From Gordonia polyisoprenivorans (lineage in GTDB: Bacteria; Actinomycetota; Actinomycetes; Mycobacteriales; Mycobacteriaceae): a stretch of 64,000 nt of DNA. Below the pieces are notes generated by a model. That model had not been told where the DNA came from, ran no database searches, and worked only from the letters and a program-made list of their open reading frames with translations. Location: assembly GCF_017654315.1 (NCBI RefSeq), contig NZ_CP072203.1, positions 2,728,001-2,792,000 on the forward strand, read 5' to 3'. The first letter of the stretch is position 1. Each line of letters starts with the position of its first letter. Both the position numbers and the translations under genes were made by a program. Shown piece after piece: positions 1 to 9,474 of this stretch.

Positions 1-1252
1 CACGGAAAGAGGTGTTCGGCGAATAGGTCCACTTCTGATCGGCCACCAACTGCAGGTGGGGTAGACGGGCGACGGTCTCCTCGAGCATCACCGTCATCTC
101 CATCCGTGCCAGTGCCTGACCGAGGCAGTGGTGAATCCCCCAGCCGAACGCCAGATGGTCCTCGGCATTGGCGCGGCCGATATCGAAGCTGTCGCCGTCG
201 TCGAAATGTGCCTCGTCGTGATTGGCGGAGCCGGTGAGGACCAGAATGCGCTGTCCGGCCGGAATCTCGAAGTCTCCGATGGTCACCGGTCGCGTCGTCA
301 CTCGGCGCCAGGCCGGCACCGACGACGCGTATCGGAGGATCTCCTCGACGGCGTTGGGTATCAACGACGGATCGGCGCAGATCGCCCGCCACTGGTCCGG
401 ATGTTCGAGAAGCACCTTGAAGCCACTTGCCATGGCGTTGGTGGTCGTCTCGTGGGACGCGTATAGGTGACTTTGCATGATCGAGGCGAGGTACGTCCGA
501 TCCCAGACGTCGTCGTTACCCGCCTTCTGCCACGCCTTGATGGCGTTGCTCATGTAGTCGTCGCCCGGATCTGCGATGAGCCGGTCGATGTGCTCGCGCG
601 CATAGGTGAGGTAGGCGGCGAACTCCTCGGCGAGGGTGACCTGCTGCTCGTCGGATGGCCGTCCCCAGATCCACAGGGCGAAACGGGAGGCGTACCGCCG
701 GGCGCGCTCCACCTCGGCCTCGGGCACACCCATGAGCACGAAGGCTGTCTGTGCCGGGACCTGGAACGTCATGTCCGACACCATGTCCGCTTGACCACGA
801 GTGACGATGTCGTCCAGGCAGGCCTGGACGAATCGCCGGGTGTAGGGCTCGATCTCGGCCACTTTGTCGGGTGTCACGCCCTTGCGCAGGACACGGCGGC
901 GCTTGGTGTGAAGAGGCGGATCCTCGTCGACGAGCATGGTGGACGGGACGTAGTCCACGGCGGCGAGCTTCTCCATCGCGGCCGGGCAAGGTGGCTTGAT
1001 CAGTTCGCCGGCTGCGGTGGCACTGTAGGACTCCGTATCGCGGAAGATCGACAGGACATCGTCGTACTTGCTCACCACCCAGTAGTCGATCTCGGGGCTG
1101 TAGAAGACCGGTTCCTCGGCTCGTGCGTGGGCGAAGACCGCGTACGGGTCTTGCAGGTACGCCTCGTCGAACGGATTGAACTCCGCGGCGAAGTGAGTTA
1201 CCGGGCACCGGCCGTTTGCTGAATCGGACTCGTGGACAGTGGTTTCGGTCAT
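1..1252 (-). CDS. Cytochrome P450, C-terminus cut by the window edge
   Basis: Heme-thiolate monooxygenase, presumably taking electrons from the reductase encoded just upstream. 417 codons are visible and only the extreme C-terminus is missing. The I-helix oxygen-activation motif reads ASHETT, with His267, Glu268, Thr269 and Thr270. A K-helix ExxR (EEILR) follows. The heme-binding loop FGWGIHHCLG carries the Cys thiolate at about residue 376. The ATG at 1252 is preceded by an AGAGGA ribosome site. It is the last visible gene of a minus-strand operon with pheA2-pheA1-ethD-araC-reductase. Its substrate cannot be read from sequence. The neighbouring phenol-type hydroxylase suggests an aromatic compound or aromatic ether (inference). 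No separate ferredoxin gene is seen, consistent with a reductase that carries its own iron-sulfur domain. Confidence 0.93.
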   Translation of the reverse strand, partial: MTETTVHESDSANGRCPVTHFAAEFNPFDEAYLQDPYAVFAHARAEEPVFYSPEIDYWVVSKYDDVLSIFRDTESYSATAAGELIKPPCPAAMEKLAAVDYVPSTMLVDEDPPLHTKRRRVLRKGVTPDKVAEIEPYTRRFVQACLDDIVTRGQADMVSDMTFQVPAQTAFVLMGVPEAEVERARRYASRFALWIWGRPSDEQQVTLAEEFAAYLTYAREHIDRLIADPGDDYMSNAIKAWQKAGNDDVWDRTYLASIMQSHLYASHETTTNAMASGFKVLLEHPDQWRAICADPSLIPNAVEEILRYASSVPAWRRVTTRPVTIGDFEIPAGQRILVLTGSANHDEAHFDDGDSFDIGRANAEDHLAFGWGIHHCLGQALARMEMTVMLEETVARLPHLQLVADQKWTYSPNTSFR

Positions 1253-1265
1253 GATGGGTCCTCTT

Positions 1266-1297
1266 GATCGATGGGTGGGCTGGGATCGATGGGTGGG
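1266..1297. repeat. 14-bp direct repeat in the reductase-P450 gap
   Basis: GATCGATGGGTGGG occurs at 1266-1279 and again at 1284-1297 (period 18 bp), between the reductase stop and the P450 start. Only one copy pair is present, so slippage or a leader element are both possible. No function is assigned. Confidence 0.6.
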
Positions 1298-1315
1298 TGG
1301 TGAGTCGGTATCGGC

Positions 1316-2293
1316 TCAGAGGTCGAGGACGAGACGGTCGCATGCTGCTCGGGAGCAGCAGATCATCATCACCTCGTTGTCGGCCTTCTCGTCGTCGTCG
1401 AGAATCTGATCGCGGTGATCGACCTCGCCGGAGATGATGGTGGTCTCGCACGACCCGCAGACGCCCTCGGCGCAACTGTTGGGGGCTTTGATGCCGTGTG
1501 CGAGTACGGCATCGAGGATCGTCTGATCGGCGGCTATTCGCAGGACATCACCGCTGCGGGCCAGTTCGACGTCGAAGGCGCGCTCGGAGTCGGCGTCGAG
1601 TTCGACGGCGATGCCACCGAAATGCTCCATGTGCACGCGGTGGCCGAGGCTCGCGGCGCGCGACAGGTCGTGTAGTTCGTCGAGGAGTCGTTCCGGTCCG
1701 CACGCATAGAGATGCGAGTGCTCGGTCATGTCTGCGAGGACGGTGGCGAGATCGAGTCGTCTGCCTTCGCCCGACACGCGGAAGTCGACGACAGGATTGG
1801 CCGCGAGCTGTTCGACGAACGCCATCCGCGCCCGGTCCCGGCCGGCGTAGACGAGACGACTCGGGCGGCCTACGCGCCGTGCGTGCGCCATCATCGGTAG
1901 CAGTGGGGTGATCCCGATTCCGCCCGCCACGAAGATGTACTCGGCGGCGTCGACCAAGCGGAATGTGTTTCGCGGCAGGGACGTCGAGATCTGATCGCCC
2001 TTGCGGAGTTGGCGGTGGATGTATCGCGAACCGCCCCGGCTCCGGGGGTCGTCGAGTACGGCGACCGTGTAGCGCGCACGATCGTCGGTGTCGCCGCACA
2101 GCGAGTACTGGCGGGTGATGCCGTTGCCCAGGATGAGGTCGATGTGTGCACCCGGCTGCCACGCAGGCAACTCCTGGCCGTCGGTGTCGATCAGACTGAC
2201 GCAGACGACCCCGGAGCACTCGGTGCGGACCTCGTCCACGACGAGGTCGAGCGTCGAGGCCGGTTCGAGTGCCGGGGTTGTCAGAGCTGTCAT
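1316..2293 (-). CDS. PDR-type oxidoreductase (flavin, NAD(P)H and [2Fe-2S] domains)
   Basis: Electron-transfer reductase of the phthalate dioxygenase reductase type, 325 aa, moving electrons from NAD(P)H through flavin to a plant-type [2Fe-2S] centre. The flavin motif RQYSL is at 61-65 and the nucleotide-binding motif GGIGITP at 124-130. The C-terminal ferredoxin domain has Cys274, Cys279, Cys282 and Cys312, the C-x4-C-x2-C-x29-C pattern. The ATG at 2293 has an AGGAGG site 8 nt upstream. It lies 63 nt before the P450 and is the likely partner of that enzyme, a split version of the P450-PDR (CYP116B-like) arrangement. A role with another oxygenase cannot be excluded, but the flavin hydroxylase of this cluster has its own flavin reductase. 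Confidence 0.92.
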   Translation of the reverse strand: MTALTTPALEPASTLDLVVDEVRTECSGVVCVSLIDTDGQELPAWQPGAHIDLILGNGITRQYSLCGDTDDRARYTVAVLDDPRSRGGSRYIHRQLRKGDQISTSLPRNTFRLVDAAEYIFVAGGIGITPLLPMMAHARRVGRPSRLVYAGRDRARMAFVEQLAANPVVDFRVSGEGRRLDLATVLADMTEHSHLYACGPERLLDELHDLSRAASLGHRVHMEHFGGIAVELDADSERAFDVELARSGDVLRIAADQTILDAVLAHGIKAPNSCAEGVCGSCETTIISGEVDHRDQILDDDEKADNEVMMICCSRAACDRLVLDL

Positions 2294-2411
2294 CTCGAGT
2301 ACCTCCTACTCGGTAATGGACTGTGTCACTCGACCGTATCGACGTGATGCGCACCACAACTATCCGTGCAGCGGCACGACCCTGTCCGTTGGGCGACAGT
2401 GGCGGCGGCGA

Positions 2412-3431
2412 CTACCGGTTCCGGTCGGTGAGACCAAAACTGGTGCGGTGCAACGTTTCTGATGGGCTGATGCCGTATGAGTGCTTGTATTCCACCGAGA
2501 ATCGTCCGAGGTGGACGATGCCCCAACGTCCCGCGACCGCCGCAACCGTGCTCGATTCGGGATCCGCATCGAGCAGATCGTGATGGATACGGCGCATGCG
2601 CACGCCGCGGAGGTACTGCATCGGGCTTTGGCCGGTGTGTTCACGGAAGCCGCGTTGCAGTGCGCGAACACTGACGCCGGAATGTTTCGCGATGACGATC
2701 GGGGTCAAGGGCAGTTCGGCGTGCGCCTCGATGAACTCCACGGCGTTGCGAATCGTCGCAGGCGCTGTCGACAGCGGTTCGGCGGCGAGCGCCGATGATT
2801 GATCGTGCGGGATCAGTGACAGCAGACCTGCCACGATCGCGTAGTTCAGTGGGTCGGCCACGGCCGGATTGCTCAGCATCGGATTGGGCTCGGGGCCGGC
2901 ATGGGTGGAGAGCACCAGAGATCGCCAGGCAGAACCGTCGGCGCGGGAGAGATCGAGCCTGCCGCGCAGCCGCAGTCGCCCGACCGGGAATCCGAGCATG
3001 TCGCCCAACACGGACTCGATGGTCTCGCGGGTCACCTTGAGGGCGACGATGTTGAGTCGACTCGACGGTGGCGTCAGCAGCCGTGCATCGGTCTCGTGGT
3101 CGTAGACAACCGCATTGAGGTGTTCGACCGTGGTCCGGTCACCCTCCGATTCCGACAGCAGCGGTCCGCCGGTCGCGATGTTGACGTGATAGCCGTCGAT
3201 GGACGGGCAGTACAGATCACTGTTGCTGTTGTAGTGGATGCGTCCGGCAACCACCGGGCCGATCGCGACCGCGCTGAGATCGGCCTCGAAATGCCCGATC
3301 TTCTCGACTCGGGTCAGCTGGTGCGGATGGAAGAGTCTGCCGACCTGCTCGGTGGCTTCTTCGACATCCTCACTGTGGAGCACGACCGAGCCGGTGGCGG
3401 GGTGCTGATCGTGGGGCTCTGCGCCATGCAT
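2412..3431 (-). CDS. AraC-family transcriptional regulator (339 aa)
   Basis: One-component regulator with an N-terminal AraC-binding-like sensor domain (about residues 1-210) and a C-terminal AraC double helix-turn-helix (about 225-335; IAKHSGVSVRALQRGFREH and RWGIVHLGRFSVEYKHSYG are typical). A GTG at 3500 would give 362 aa. I prefer the ATG at 3431, which has GAGGAGG 8 nt upstream. It sits inside the catabolic operon, between the EthD-like gene and the reductase, and may control P450/reductase expression in response to an aromatic inducer (inference). The AraC gene at 6292 is a paralogue of similar architecture, so the cluster has two regulators. Confidence 0.9.
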   Translation of the reverse strand: MHGAEPHDQHPATGSVVLHSEDVEEATEQVGRLFHPHQLTRVEKIGHFEADLSAVAIGPVVAGRIHYNSNSDLYCPSIDGYHVNIATGGPLLSESEGDRTTVEHLNAVVYDHETDARLLTPPSSRLNIVALKVTRETIESVLGDMLGFPVGRLRLRGRLDLSRADGSAWRSLVLSTHAGPEPNPMLSNPAVADPLNYAIVAGLLSLIPHDQSSALAAEPLSTAPATIRNAVEFIEAHAELPLTPIVIAKHSGVSVRALQRGFREHTGQSPMQYLRGVRMRRIHHDLLDADPESSTVAAVAGRWGIVHLGRFSVEYKHSYGISPSETLHRTSFGLTDRNR

Positions 3432-3541
3432 CGAACCGACCTCCTCATCGCGGCCGTTGATGCGTTCAGGTGTCGCATACGGGCGGTGTCCCGCGGCCAC
3501 GACGTCATGCCGTGACCGCGGGAGGCGCCGATCGGAGCGGA

Positions 3542-3862
3542 CTATACCGAGGGCGAGCCGTGGCGTGCGGGGAAATGCATGATCTCCGCGCCGCCCGACG
3601 CGAAGTTGGCCACATCGGCCTGGGCTGCCTGGCCGGCCGAGGACTCCAACGCCTCGCCCATCGACTTCGCGCTGTCGAAATCGGCCTCGAACACCGCGAA
3701 GTACGGCGCGGGAGAACCGTCGGCAGTCGCGACCTCGAGGGTGTAGCGAGACGCGCGGACCCCCGGAATCTTCTGTGCCAGAGGCAGATGTGTGTCGGCG
3801 TAGTACTGGCGGAATGCTGCCGGGTCGTCCGGATGCCGGTACGCGACCATCAGGGTGTGCAT
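3542..3862 (-). CDS. EthD-domain protein
   Basis: Small dimeric alpha/beta-barrel protein, 106 aa, of the EthD family. The family is named from the ethyl tert-butyl ether P450 cluster, where EthD is needed for degradation but its chemistry is unclear. Visible features are MHTLMVAYRHPDD at the N-terminus, YYADTHLPLAQKIPG (the YxxxHxPL segment typical of EthD) and a C-terminal GGAEIMHF strand. The ATG at 3862 is chosen because AAGGAC lies 6 nt upstream. A longer reading from 3946 would overlap the pheA1 end. Its place between the hydroxylase and the P450 parts suggests an accessory role in oxygenation, or handling of a reactive product (inference). Confidence 0.88.
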   Translation of the reverse strand: MHTLMVAYRHPDDPAAFRQYYADTHLPLAQKIPGVRASRYTLEVATADGSPAPYFAVFEADFDSAKSMGEALESSAGQAAQADVANFASGGAEIMHFPARHGSPSV

Positions 3863-3917
3863 GAGCTTGTCCTTGTCTTGTTCCCCGAAATGGGTCTTGT
3901 TTCCAGAAATGGCAGTC

Positions 3918-5537
3918 TCAGTTCCCGAAGTAGCTGACGTCGTCATTGCCGATGAGGTCGGGAACGGTCCAGCCGTCGAGGTCGTACTCGGCCAGGCAGG
4001 CCTCCGCGAGACCCTTCATCTGATCGACCCCGCCGCGATTCTGTGCGGCGAAGAGCAACTCGGCCTTCACGTTCTCGTGGTTGCCCGAATAGTTGCGCTC
4101 GTAGAGTTCGTGGCGGCCACCGAATTCGGAGCCGATCGAATCCCACAGTGCCTTCATGACCTTCACGCGGTCCACGGCGGTGATGCCGTTCGAGCCACGG
4201 ACGTACTTGTCGAGGTAGGGCCGCACGGTCGGGCTCTTGAAGTCGGCGGCGCTCGAGGGCAGATAGATCAGCCCCGACGCGACGTCCTGTTCGATGATCT
4301 CCTTGATGCGCGGATAGCCCTGCATCATGAACATGCGGTAGGTCAGGCCGTACTCCAGGCGTGGGATGACGGTGTCGCCGATCCAGGGTTCGGGGTTGTG
4401 GGCCATGGCATCGGTGAGGGTCCAGAAGAGATTGCGCCAGCCGATCACCTCGCCGACGCGGGTCTGCACACCGCGGAACCCACCCGAGCCGGTGCAGTCG
4501 AGGGCCTTCATCAGCAGGCCGGCGATGAAGTCGAGCTTCACCGCGAGACGGGTGCACCCCTGGAAGGTGAAGCGCGGCAGGAAACCCGACTGCGGGAAGA
4601 ACGCGTTGATGCGTTCGACGTCGCCGTACATGAACACGTTCTCCCACGGCACCAGCACCTTGTCGAAGACGAAGATGGTGTCGTTCTCGTCCATCCGACT
4701 GGAGAGCGGGTAGTCGAACGGCGAGCCCATCACCGCGGCCTGCTGGGTGTACGACGAGCGGCAGATCAGTTTGATGCCGGGTGCGTCCATCGGCACCGTG
4801 CAGATGAGCGCGAACTCCTTCTTCTTGATCGGCAGGCCGTAGTGGGCGATGAAGTTGTAGTTGGTGATCGCCGAGCCGGTCGCGACCACCTTCGCGCCGG
4901 ACACCACGAGCCCGGCGTCGGTTTCCTTCTCCACCTTCATGAACACGTCGCCGACCTCGTCGGGCGGCAGCTGGCGATCGACCGGCGGGTTGATGATCGC
5001 GTGATTCCAGTAGAGGACCTTCTCCTGCGACTCGCGATACCAGCGCTCGGCGTTGGCCTCGAACGGTGCGTAGAGATCCTTGTTGGCGTGCAGGGTGCCG
5101 AGGAAGCTGGCCTTGTAGTCGGGGGAGCGGCCCATCCAGCCGTAGGTCATGCGCGCCCACTCGGCGATCGCGTCGCGTTCCTTGATGAGATCGGCCGAGC
5201 TGGTGGAGGCCTTGAAGAACGGCATTGTCACGCCGCAGTTGCCGGTGTCGGTCGGCGCGGTCACCTTGTCGCGGGTGGCCGGGTCGTGCATCGAGTCGTA
5301 GAGGCGCGCAGTCATGCGGATGGGGTTGCGGAACGCCGGGTGGGTGGTGACATCCTCCACGCGCTCGCCGTGCAACCAGATCTCCCGGCCGTCCTTGAGC
5401 GACTCGATGTATTCGTCGCCGGTCATCGGCCGGGTCGCGAAATTCTTGGTGTTGTTGGCGGGGGCGTCGGCAGCCGGGTTGGTCTGCGGGGCGCCGGTGG
5501 CCGTCGGGTCGCCCGCGGGACGTTCGATCGTGGTCAT
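3918..5537 (-). CDS. pheA1: Two-component FAD monooxygenase, oxygenase subunit (phenol hydroxylase PheA1/HpaB family)
   Basis: Flavin-dependent hydroxylase of the HpaB fold, 539 aa. It uses reduced FAD from the partner reductase to ortho-hydroxylate a phenolic ring. Almost the whole length matches what I remember of Rhodococcus PheA1: the N-terminal [50 protein letters not shown], the [17 protein letters not shown] stretch, and C-terminal [20 protein letters not shown] and [10 protein letters not shown]. The ATG at 5537 follows a GAGG site. pheA2 lies 44 nt upstream, so the two are almost certainly co-transcribed. Phenol to catechol is the likely reaction, but substituted phenols or 4-hydroxyphenylacetate are possible. 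No ring-cleavage dioxygenase is present in the window. Confidence 0.92.
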   Translation of the reverse strand: MTTIERPAGDPTATGAPQTNPAADAPANNTKNFATRPMTGDEYIESLKDGREIWLHGERVEDVTTHPAFRNPIRMTARLYDSMHDPATRDKVTAPTDTGNCGVTMPFFKASTSSADLIKERDAIAEWARMTYGWMGRSPDYKASFLGTLHANKDLYAPFEANAERWYRESQEKVLYWNHAIINPPVDRQLPPDEVGDVFMKVEKETDAGLVVSGAKVVATGSAITNYNFIAHYGLPIKKKEFALICTVPMDAPGIKLICRSSYTQQAAVMGSPFDYPLSSRMDENDTIFVFDKVLVPWENVFMYGDVERINAFFPQSGFLPRFTFQGCTRLAVKLDFIAGLLMKALDCTGSGGFRGVQTRVGEVIGWRNLFWTLTDAMAHNPEPWIGDTVIPRLEYGLTYRMFMMQGYPRIKEIIEQDVASGLIYLPSSAADFKSPTVRPYLDKYVRGSNGITAVDRVKVMKALWDSIGSEFGGRHELYERNYSGNHENVKAELLFAAQNRGGVDQMKGLAEACLAEYDLDGWTVPDLIGNDDVSYFGN

Positions 5538-5581
5538 GATTGATACCTCTTTCTGATGGATGGGATGAAAACCGTGATGAA

Positions 5582-6169
5582 TCAGGCGGATGCGGTGGTG
5601 TGTTCGGGATCGTCGTTGTGGGCCAGGTGAAATGGGGTGAAGGTGGTCGTCGAGTCGAACCAGCCCGAGTGCGGGTCGTCGGCGCACAGCGTCCACAGCG
5701 AATTCACGCTCGGCTCGCCGAGATCGTGAAAAGTACTGCGGTAGTAGAGCAGTGGAGGCTTCCCCGAGGTATGGGCATCGACGATCTCGCCGATGTAGAT
5801 GATGTGGTCGCCGCCGTCGTAGCTGCGCCACGGTACACAGCTGAGTACCGCGGCGCTGCCAGACAGGACTGGGGCGGTCGGGCCGTCGACCCAGGTGGGG
5901 CCGGGTTGGGCGGGCCGCCCGGCGAAGTGCATCGCGATGTCGAGTTGGTCGGCGGCCATGATGTTGACCGCGAACGGTGCGTCGGTCAAGTAGTTGCACG
6001 CCTTGGACTTTCGCGTCAACGTCACCTGACACAGGCGCGGTTCGAGGGACACCGCGGTGAAGGCCGTAACCGTTGCACCGTGCGGCTCGCCGTCGGAATT
6101 CGCACACGTGATGACGGTGACGCCACTCGCGAACTGGCCGAAGACATTCTGTAGGGCTTTGCGTTCCAC
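5582..6169 (-). CDS. pheA2: NAD(P)H:flavin reductase component (PheA2/HpaC-like)
   Basis: Flavin reductase-like domain protein, 195 aa, that supplies reduced FAD to the PheA1-type oxygenase. Family marks are [13 protein letters not shown] near the N-terminus, [16 protein letters not shown] (flavin contact region), the PFAVNIM segment and a [11 protein letters not shown] strand near residue 140. A GTG start at 6169 is chosen because AGGAG lies 7 nt upstream. Upstream in-frame codons have no such site. It is first in the minus-strand operon and divergent from the AraC gene at 6292, the usual layout for a regulator-controlled phenol hydroxylase operon. Confidence 0.9.
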   Translation of the reverse strand: MERKALQNVFGQFASGVTVITCANSDGEPHGATVTAFTAVSLEPRLCQVTLTRKSKACNYLTDAPFAVNIMAADQLDIAMHFAGRPAQPGPTWVDGPTAPVLSGSAAVLSCVPWRSYDGGDHIIYIGEIVDAHTSGKPPLLYYRSTFHDLGEPSVNSLWTLCADDPHSGWFDSTTTFTPFHLAHNDDPEHTTASA

Positions 6170-6291
6170 GTGATCTCTCCTTTCGATGAGGCAGGATGTG
6201 AGGTAGAACATAAGGCGACGGCCGCGGTGTCCACGATCCGCTGAACGCGATGACGATCCACATTGCGCGGCGAAGTCGTGAGGAGTGTCCG
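6170..6291. promoter_or_regulatory. Divergent control region between pheA2 and araC
   Basis: A 122-nt gap between divergent genes. It must hold the pheA2A1 operon promoter and probably AraC-type operators. A TATGTT (minus strand, 6207-6212) could be a -10 box for the operon. AGGAG at 6281-6285 is the ribosome site of the regulator. No clear direct repeat of AraC type was identified by eye. Confidence 0.5.
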
Positions 6292-7242
6292 ATGAGCCAG
6301 ATCGAGCGGCTTCGCATCCCGGGGGATCCGGAGTGGGAAGCGGCGTCGGCGGCGGTCTCCGACGCGTACTTCCCGCATGAACTGAGTCCGCGGGACGCGG
6401 GTGGAACCGCCCTCGACGTCGACGTCGCGGTCACCGTGCTCGGACCGTTGCGTATCGCGCGGATCGGGTGGGGAGCCGAGGTGGCCATCCACTCCGACCA
6501 TCCCGGCGCCTACGGCATCAACGTCCCGCTCGGGGGAGTCCTGGAAACCAGCGTCGCCGGGACCTCGGTGGTCTCCACGAGTGGTCTCGCCACGATCAAC
6601 CCGCCCGACACGCCCGCCGAGATCACCCGCTGGTCGAGTACCTGCACGATCGTCGGGGTCAAGATCGACCGCGACTTACTGCAGCGCGAGGCCTGTCGGG
6701 TGACCGGGCGTCCGGACACGACGATCCCCGAACAGCTCGACCTGCACTCGCCGGAAGGGGCGAGCTGGTTCCGGCTGGTCCGCTCGATCGCCGGCCAGCC
6801 CGCCGACGACCCGCTGTTGGCGAACCCACTCATCGCCGAGCAACTCGCCGGCTCGTTGACCGACGCCTTCTTGTTGGCCGCGGTTCCCGACGACCCCGCC
6901 GAGCACACGCGCCCGCAACCGCGGATCGTCACCCGGGTGCTCGATGCGATGCGGGCCGATCCGGCCCGGCCGTGGACGGCCGCCGACATGGCGGAGGTGG
7001 CCGGGATCAGCGTGCGCCGTCTGCAGGAAGGGTTTCGTGACTACGTCGGCAAATCGCCGCGAGAATGCCTCACCGACATCCGATTACACCGTGTGCACGA
7101 CGAATTGTGTTGCGAGGACGCGGATTCGGTGACCACCGTCGCGATGCGCTGGGGATTCACCCACACCGGCCGGTTCGCGGCGGCATTCCGCAAGAGGTAC
7201 GGCGTGGCACCGTCCGATGTCGCCCGCACGCGCGGTCGGTAG
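6292..7242 (+). CDS. AraC-family transcriptional regulator (316 aa), divergent from the phenol hydroxylase operon
   Basis: AraC regulator with an AraC-binding-like N-terminal domain (about 1-200) and a C-terminal double helix-turn-helix (about 215-316; [20 protein letters not shown] and [19 protein letters not shown]). The ATG at 6292 has AGGAG 6 nt upstream. An ATG at 6250 is possible but lacks a site. Its divergent position to pheA2-pheA1 makes it the probable activator of that operon, as PheR is in Rhodococcus (family knowledge, not shown here). The effector is unknown. It resembles the AraC gene at 2412-3431 in length and layout, suggesting an old duplication. Confidence 0.9.
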   Translation: MSQIERLRIPGDPEWEAASAAVSDAYFPHELSPRDAGGTALDVDVAVTVLGPLRIARIGWGAEVAIHSDHPGAYGINVPLGGVLETSVAGTSVVSTSGLATINPPDTPAEITRWSSTCTIVGVKIDRDLLQREACRVTGRPDTTIPEQLDLHSPEGASWFRLVRSIAGQPADDPLLANPLIAEQLAGSLTDAFLLAAVPDDPAEHTRPQPRIVTRVLDAMRADPARPWTAADMAEVAGISVRRLQEGFRDYVGKSPRECLTDIRLHRVHDELCCEDADSVTTVAMRWGFTHTGRFAAAFRKRYGVAPSDVARTRGR

Positions 7243-7290
7243 TTACCAGCCGAGGTCGGTCGTTCAGGGCGCCGGGGCGCGGCATCGTCG

Positions 7291-7296
7291 TACCAT
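7291..7296 (+). promoter_or_regulatory. -10 element (TACCAT) of a leaderless transcript
   Basis: TACCAT lies 7 nt before the ATG at 7304, the spacing expected when transcription starts at the start codon. This supports the ATG at 7304 over nearby alternatives. Confidence 0.55.
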
Positions 7297-7303
7297 GTGA
7301 TGC

Positions 7304-7837
7304 ATGGCCGCTGCACACGTCCAGCTCGGCTTGATGTCGCTGGATCAGTGGCGTGCGTTGCCCGAGGAACCCGAGTATCGGGTCGAACTCCAGCAGGGTG
7401 TGCGCATCGTGTCGCCACGACCGACGAAGGCACACGCGCGCGCCGTCTTCCGGCTGTGTGCCCAGGTCGACGAGGCGCTTCCGACTGGCTGGGAAGCGCT
7501 CTCGGAGGTCGAGGTGGTCATCGATCCTGCGACGCCGGTTACGGCCCGAGTGCCCGATATCGTCGTGTGTCGTAGCGACGCACCCGAACCTCTGGCCGCG
7601 GCGGACGTGGCGATCGCCATCGACATCGTGTCGCCAGGCTCTCGACGGACTGATCACGTCACCAAGCGCAGCGAGTACGCCGATGCCGGGATCGCCCACT
7701 ACTGGATCGTCGACCTGGGGCGGCCGACCACGCTCACCCCACTCACCCTCACCGACCACGGCTACTCCGGCGTTCCGGTGACCGGGCATCACACGTCGAC
7801 CACGCCCTTTCCCCTGACCATCTCGCTCACCTTCTGA
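7304..7837 (+). CDS. Uma2-family (DUF820) restriction endonuclease-fold protein
   Basis: 177 aa protein of the Uma2/DUF820 family with a PD-(D/E)xK nuclease-like fold. Visible pieces are EYRVELQQGVRIVSPRPT near the N-terminus, EVEVVIDPATPVTARVPDIVV (the Asp of the acidic core), AIDIVSPGSRRTD (family E-x-x-SPxSxxxD, here with D for the leading acid), then KRSEYADAGIAHYWIVD. Nuclease activity of this family is mostly predicted and the physiological role is unknown. It stands alone between an AraC gene and a SulP transporter, with no partner visible. The start at 7304 is supported by a leaderless -10 box. Confidence 0.85.
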   Translation: MAAAHVQLGLMSLDQWRALPEEPEYRVELQQGVRIVSPRPTKAHARAVFRLCAQVDEALPTGWEALSEVEVVIDPATPVTARVPDIVVCRSDAPEPLAAADVAIAIDIVSPGSRRTDHVTKRSEYADAGIAHYWIVDLGRPTTLTPLTLTDHGYSGVPVTGHHTSTTPFPLTISLTF

Positions 7838-7959
7838 CGTCGAATTGCGAGCGTGCGAGCCGCTCCGCACTCTCCGGTAAGGTGTGCCGGGTTGCGTGCC
7901 ACCAGGTGATCCCGCGGTGACACCGGATGTCCCGGCGCGCCGGAACGGAGTCGGAGCAC

Positions 7960-9474
7960 ATGTCCCCGCGCGTGTCACTGTCCACGACGACCTCTCCCGC
8001 GCACGACCAGTTGGTGTGGGCGGCGCTGCGTTCACCGCGACGGCTGCGCACCGAGGTTCTGGCCGGGCTGGTGGTCGCGCTCGCGCTCATCCCGGAGGCG
8101 ATCTCGTTCTCGATCATCGCCGGTGTCGATCCGCGCGTGGGTCTGTTCGCCTCGTTCACCATGGCGGTCACGATCGCGATCGTCGGTGGCCGCCCGGCGA
8201 TGATCTCCGCGGCCACCGGTGCGGTGGCCCTCGTCGTGGCCCCATTGGTGAAAAGCCATGGGCTGCAGTACCTCATCGCCGCCGTCATCCTGGCCGGGGT
8301 GTTCCAGCTCATCCTCGGCGGCCTCGGCGTCGCCCGGCTGATGCGGTTCATTCCGCGCAGCGTCATGGTGGGATTCGTCAACGCGCTGGCCATCTTGATC
8401 TTCGCTGCCCAATTGCCCCATCTGATCTGCGTGCCGTGGCTGGTGTATCCGCTTGTCGCCGTGGGTGTTCTGATCATTGTCGGATTGCCGAGACTGACGA
8501 GCGTCATCCCGGCGCCGCTCGTCGCGATCGTTGCGCTGACCGTGGTGACGCTCGCGGTCGGCTGGTCGGTGCCCGATGTCGGTGACGAGGGCAAACTGCC
8601 CGAGCACCTACCCTCACTGGTCCTGCCGGACGTGCCACTGACCTGGCACACGTTGTCGGTGATCGCGCCGTACGCGTTCACCATGGCGCTGGTCGGGTTG
8701 CTCGAATCGTTGATGACCGCGAAATTCGTCGACGACCTCACCGACACCCACTCCAACAAGTCACGCGAGGCGATGGGGCAGGGCGTGGCGAACGTGGTCA
8801 CCGGATTCTTCGGCGGCATGGGCGGCTGCGCGATGATCGGGCAGACCATGATCAACGTCAAGAGTTCCGGTGCGCGCACCCGGATTTCGACCTTTCTCGC
8901 CGGTGTCTTCCTGCTGATCCTGGTCGTGGGTCTCGGCGATATCGTCGCGCTGATCCCGATGGCCGCGCTCGTCGCCGTGATGATCATGGTGTCGGTCGGC
9001 ACGATGGACTGGCACAGCATCAACCCGACGACGTTGCGGCGCATGCCCAAGAGCGAAACGGTGGTCATGCTCGTCACCGTCGCCGTCACGGTGGCCACAC
9101 ACAACCTGGCCTACGGTGTCGTCGTCGGTGTGCTCACCGCGATGGTGCTCTTCGCGCGGCGGGTCGCCCACGTCACCGAGGTCGTCGTGGTGGATCACCC
9201 GGATCCCGACACGTGCCTGTATCAGGTGCGCGGAGAACTGTTCTTCGCGTCCAGCAACGACCTGGTCTACCAGTTCGACTATGCGGCCGACCCGACGACC
9301 GTGATCATTGACATGAGTGCGTCGCATGTCTGGGATGCGTCCACCGTCGCGGCACTCGACGCCGTCGTCACCAAGTACGCGGCAAAGGGTAAGAGCGCCA
9401 ACATCATCGGGTTGAACCCCGACAGTGCCGAGCGGCTCGAGCGCCTCAGTGGGCACCTCGCGGGCGCTCACTGA
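7960..9474 (+). CDS. SulP-family anion transporter with STAS domain
   Basis: SulP/SLC26 inorganic-anion permease, 504 aa, in the cytoplasmic membrane. It probably moves sulfate, bicarbonate or another anion. The sulfate-transporter signature region is EVLAGLVVALALIPEAISFS near residues 30-50, followed by about ten to twelve hydrophobic helices (for example LVVAPLV, LGVARLMRFIPRSVMVGFVNAL, DIVALIPMAALVAVMIMVSVG). A C-terminal STAS domain covers about 400-500 (LYQVRGELFFASSNDLV, IIDMSASHVWDASTVAALDAV). The ATG at 7960 follows GGAG motifs; a GTG/ATG further up (7927) is possible. Substrate is not deducible. No carbonic anhydrase or sulfate gene is adjacent. Confidence 0.92.
   Translation: MSPRVSLSTTTSPAHDQLVWAALRSPRRLRTEVLAGLVVALALIPEAISFSIIAGVDPRVGLFASFTMAVTIAIVGGRPAMISAATGAVALVVAPLVKSHGLQYLIAAVILAGVFQLILGGLGVARLMRFIPRSVMVGFVNALAILIFAAQLPHLICVPWLVYPLVAVGVLIIVGLPRLTSVIPAPLVAIVALTVVTLAVGWSVPDVGDEGKLPEHLPSLVLPDVPLTWHTLSVIAPYAFTMALVGLLESLMTAKFVDDLTDTHSNKSREAMGQGVANVVTGFFGGMGGCAMIGQTMINVKSSGARTRISTFLAGVFLLILVVGLGDIVALIPMAALVAVMIMVSVGTMDWHSINPTTLRRMPKSETVVMLVTVAVTVATHNLAYGVVVGVLTAMVLFARRVAHVTEVVVVDHPDPDTCLYQVRGELFFASSNDLVYQFDYAADPTTVIIDMSASHVWDASTVAALDAVVTKYAAKGKSANIIGLNPDSAERLERLSGHLAGAH

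Noticed and set aside
3542..3946. EthD-like gene starting at 3946
   Set aside because: Would overlap pheA1 by 29 nt with no ribosome site. ATG 3862 has AAGGAC and matches the family N-terminus.
3855..5543. About 560-codon plus-strand reading
   Set aside because: Antisense to pheA1, whose full length matches a known family; His/Val/Arg-rich composition typical of shadow frames.
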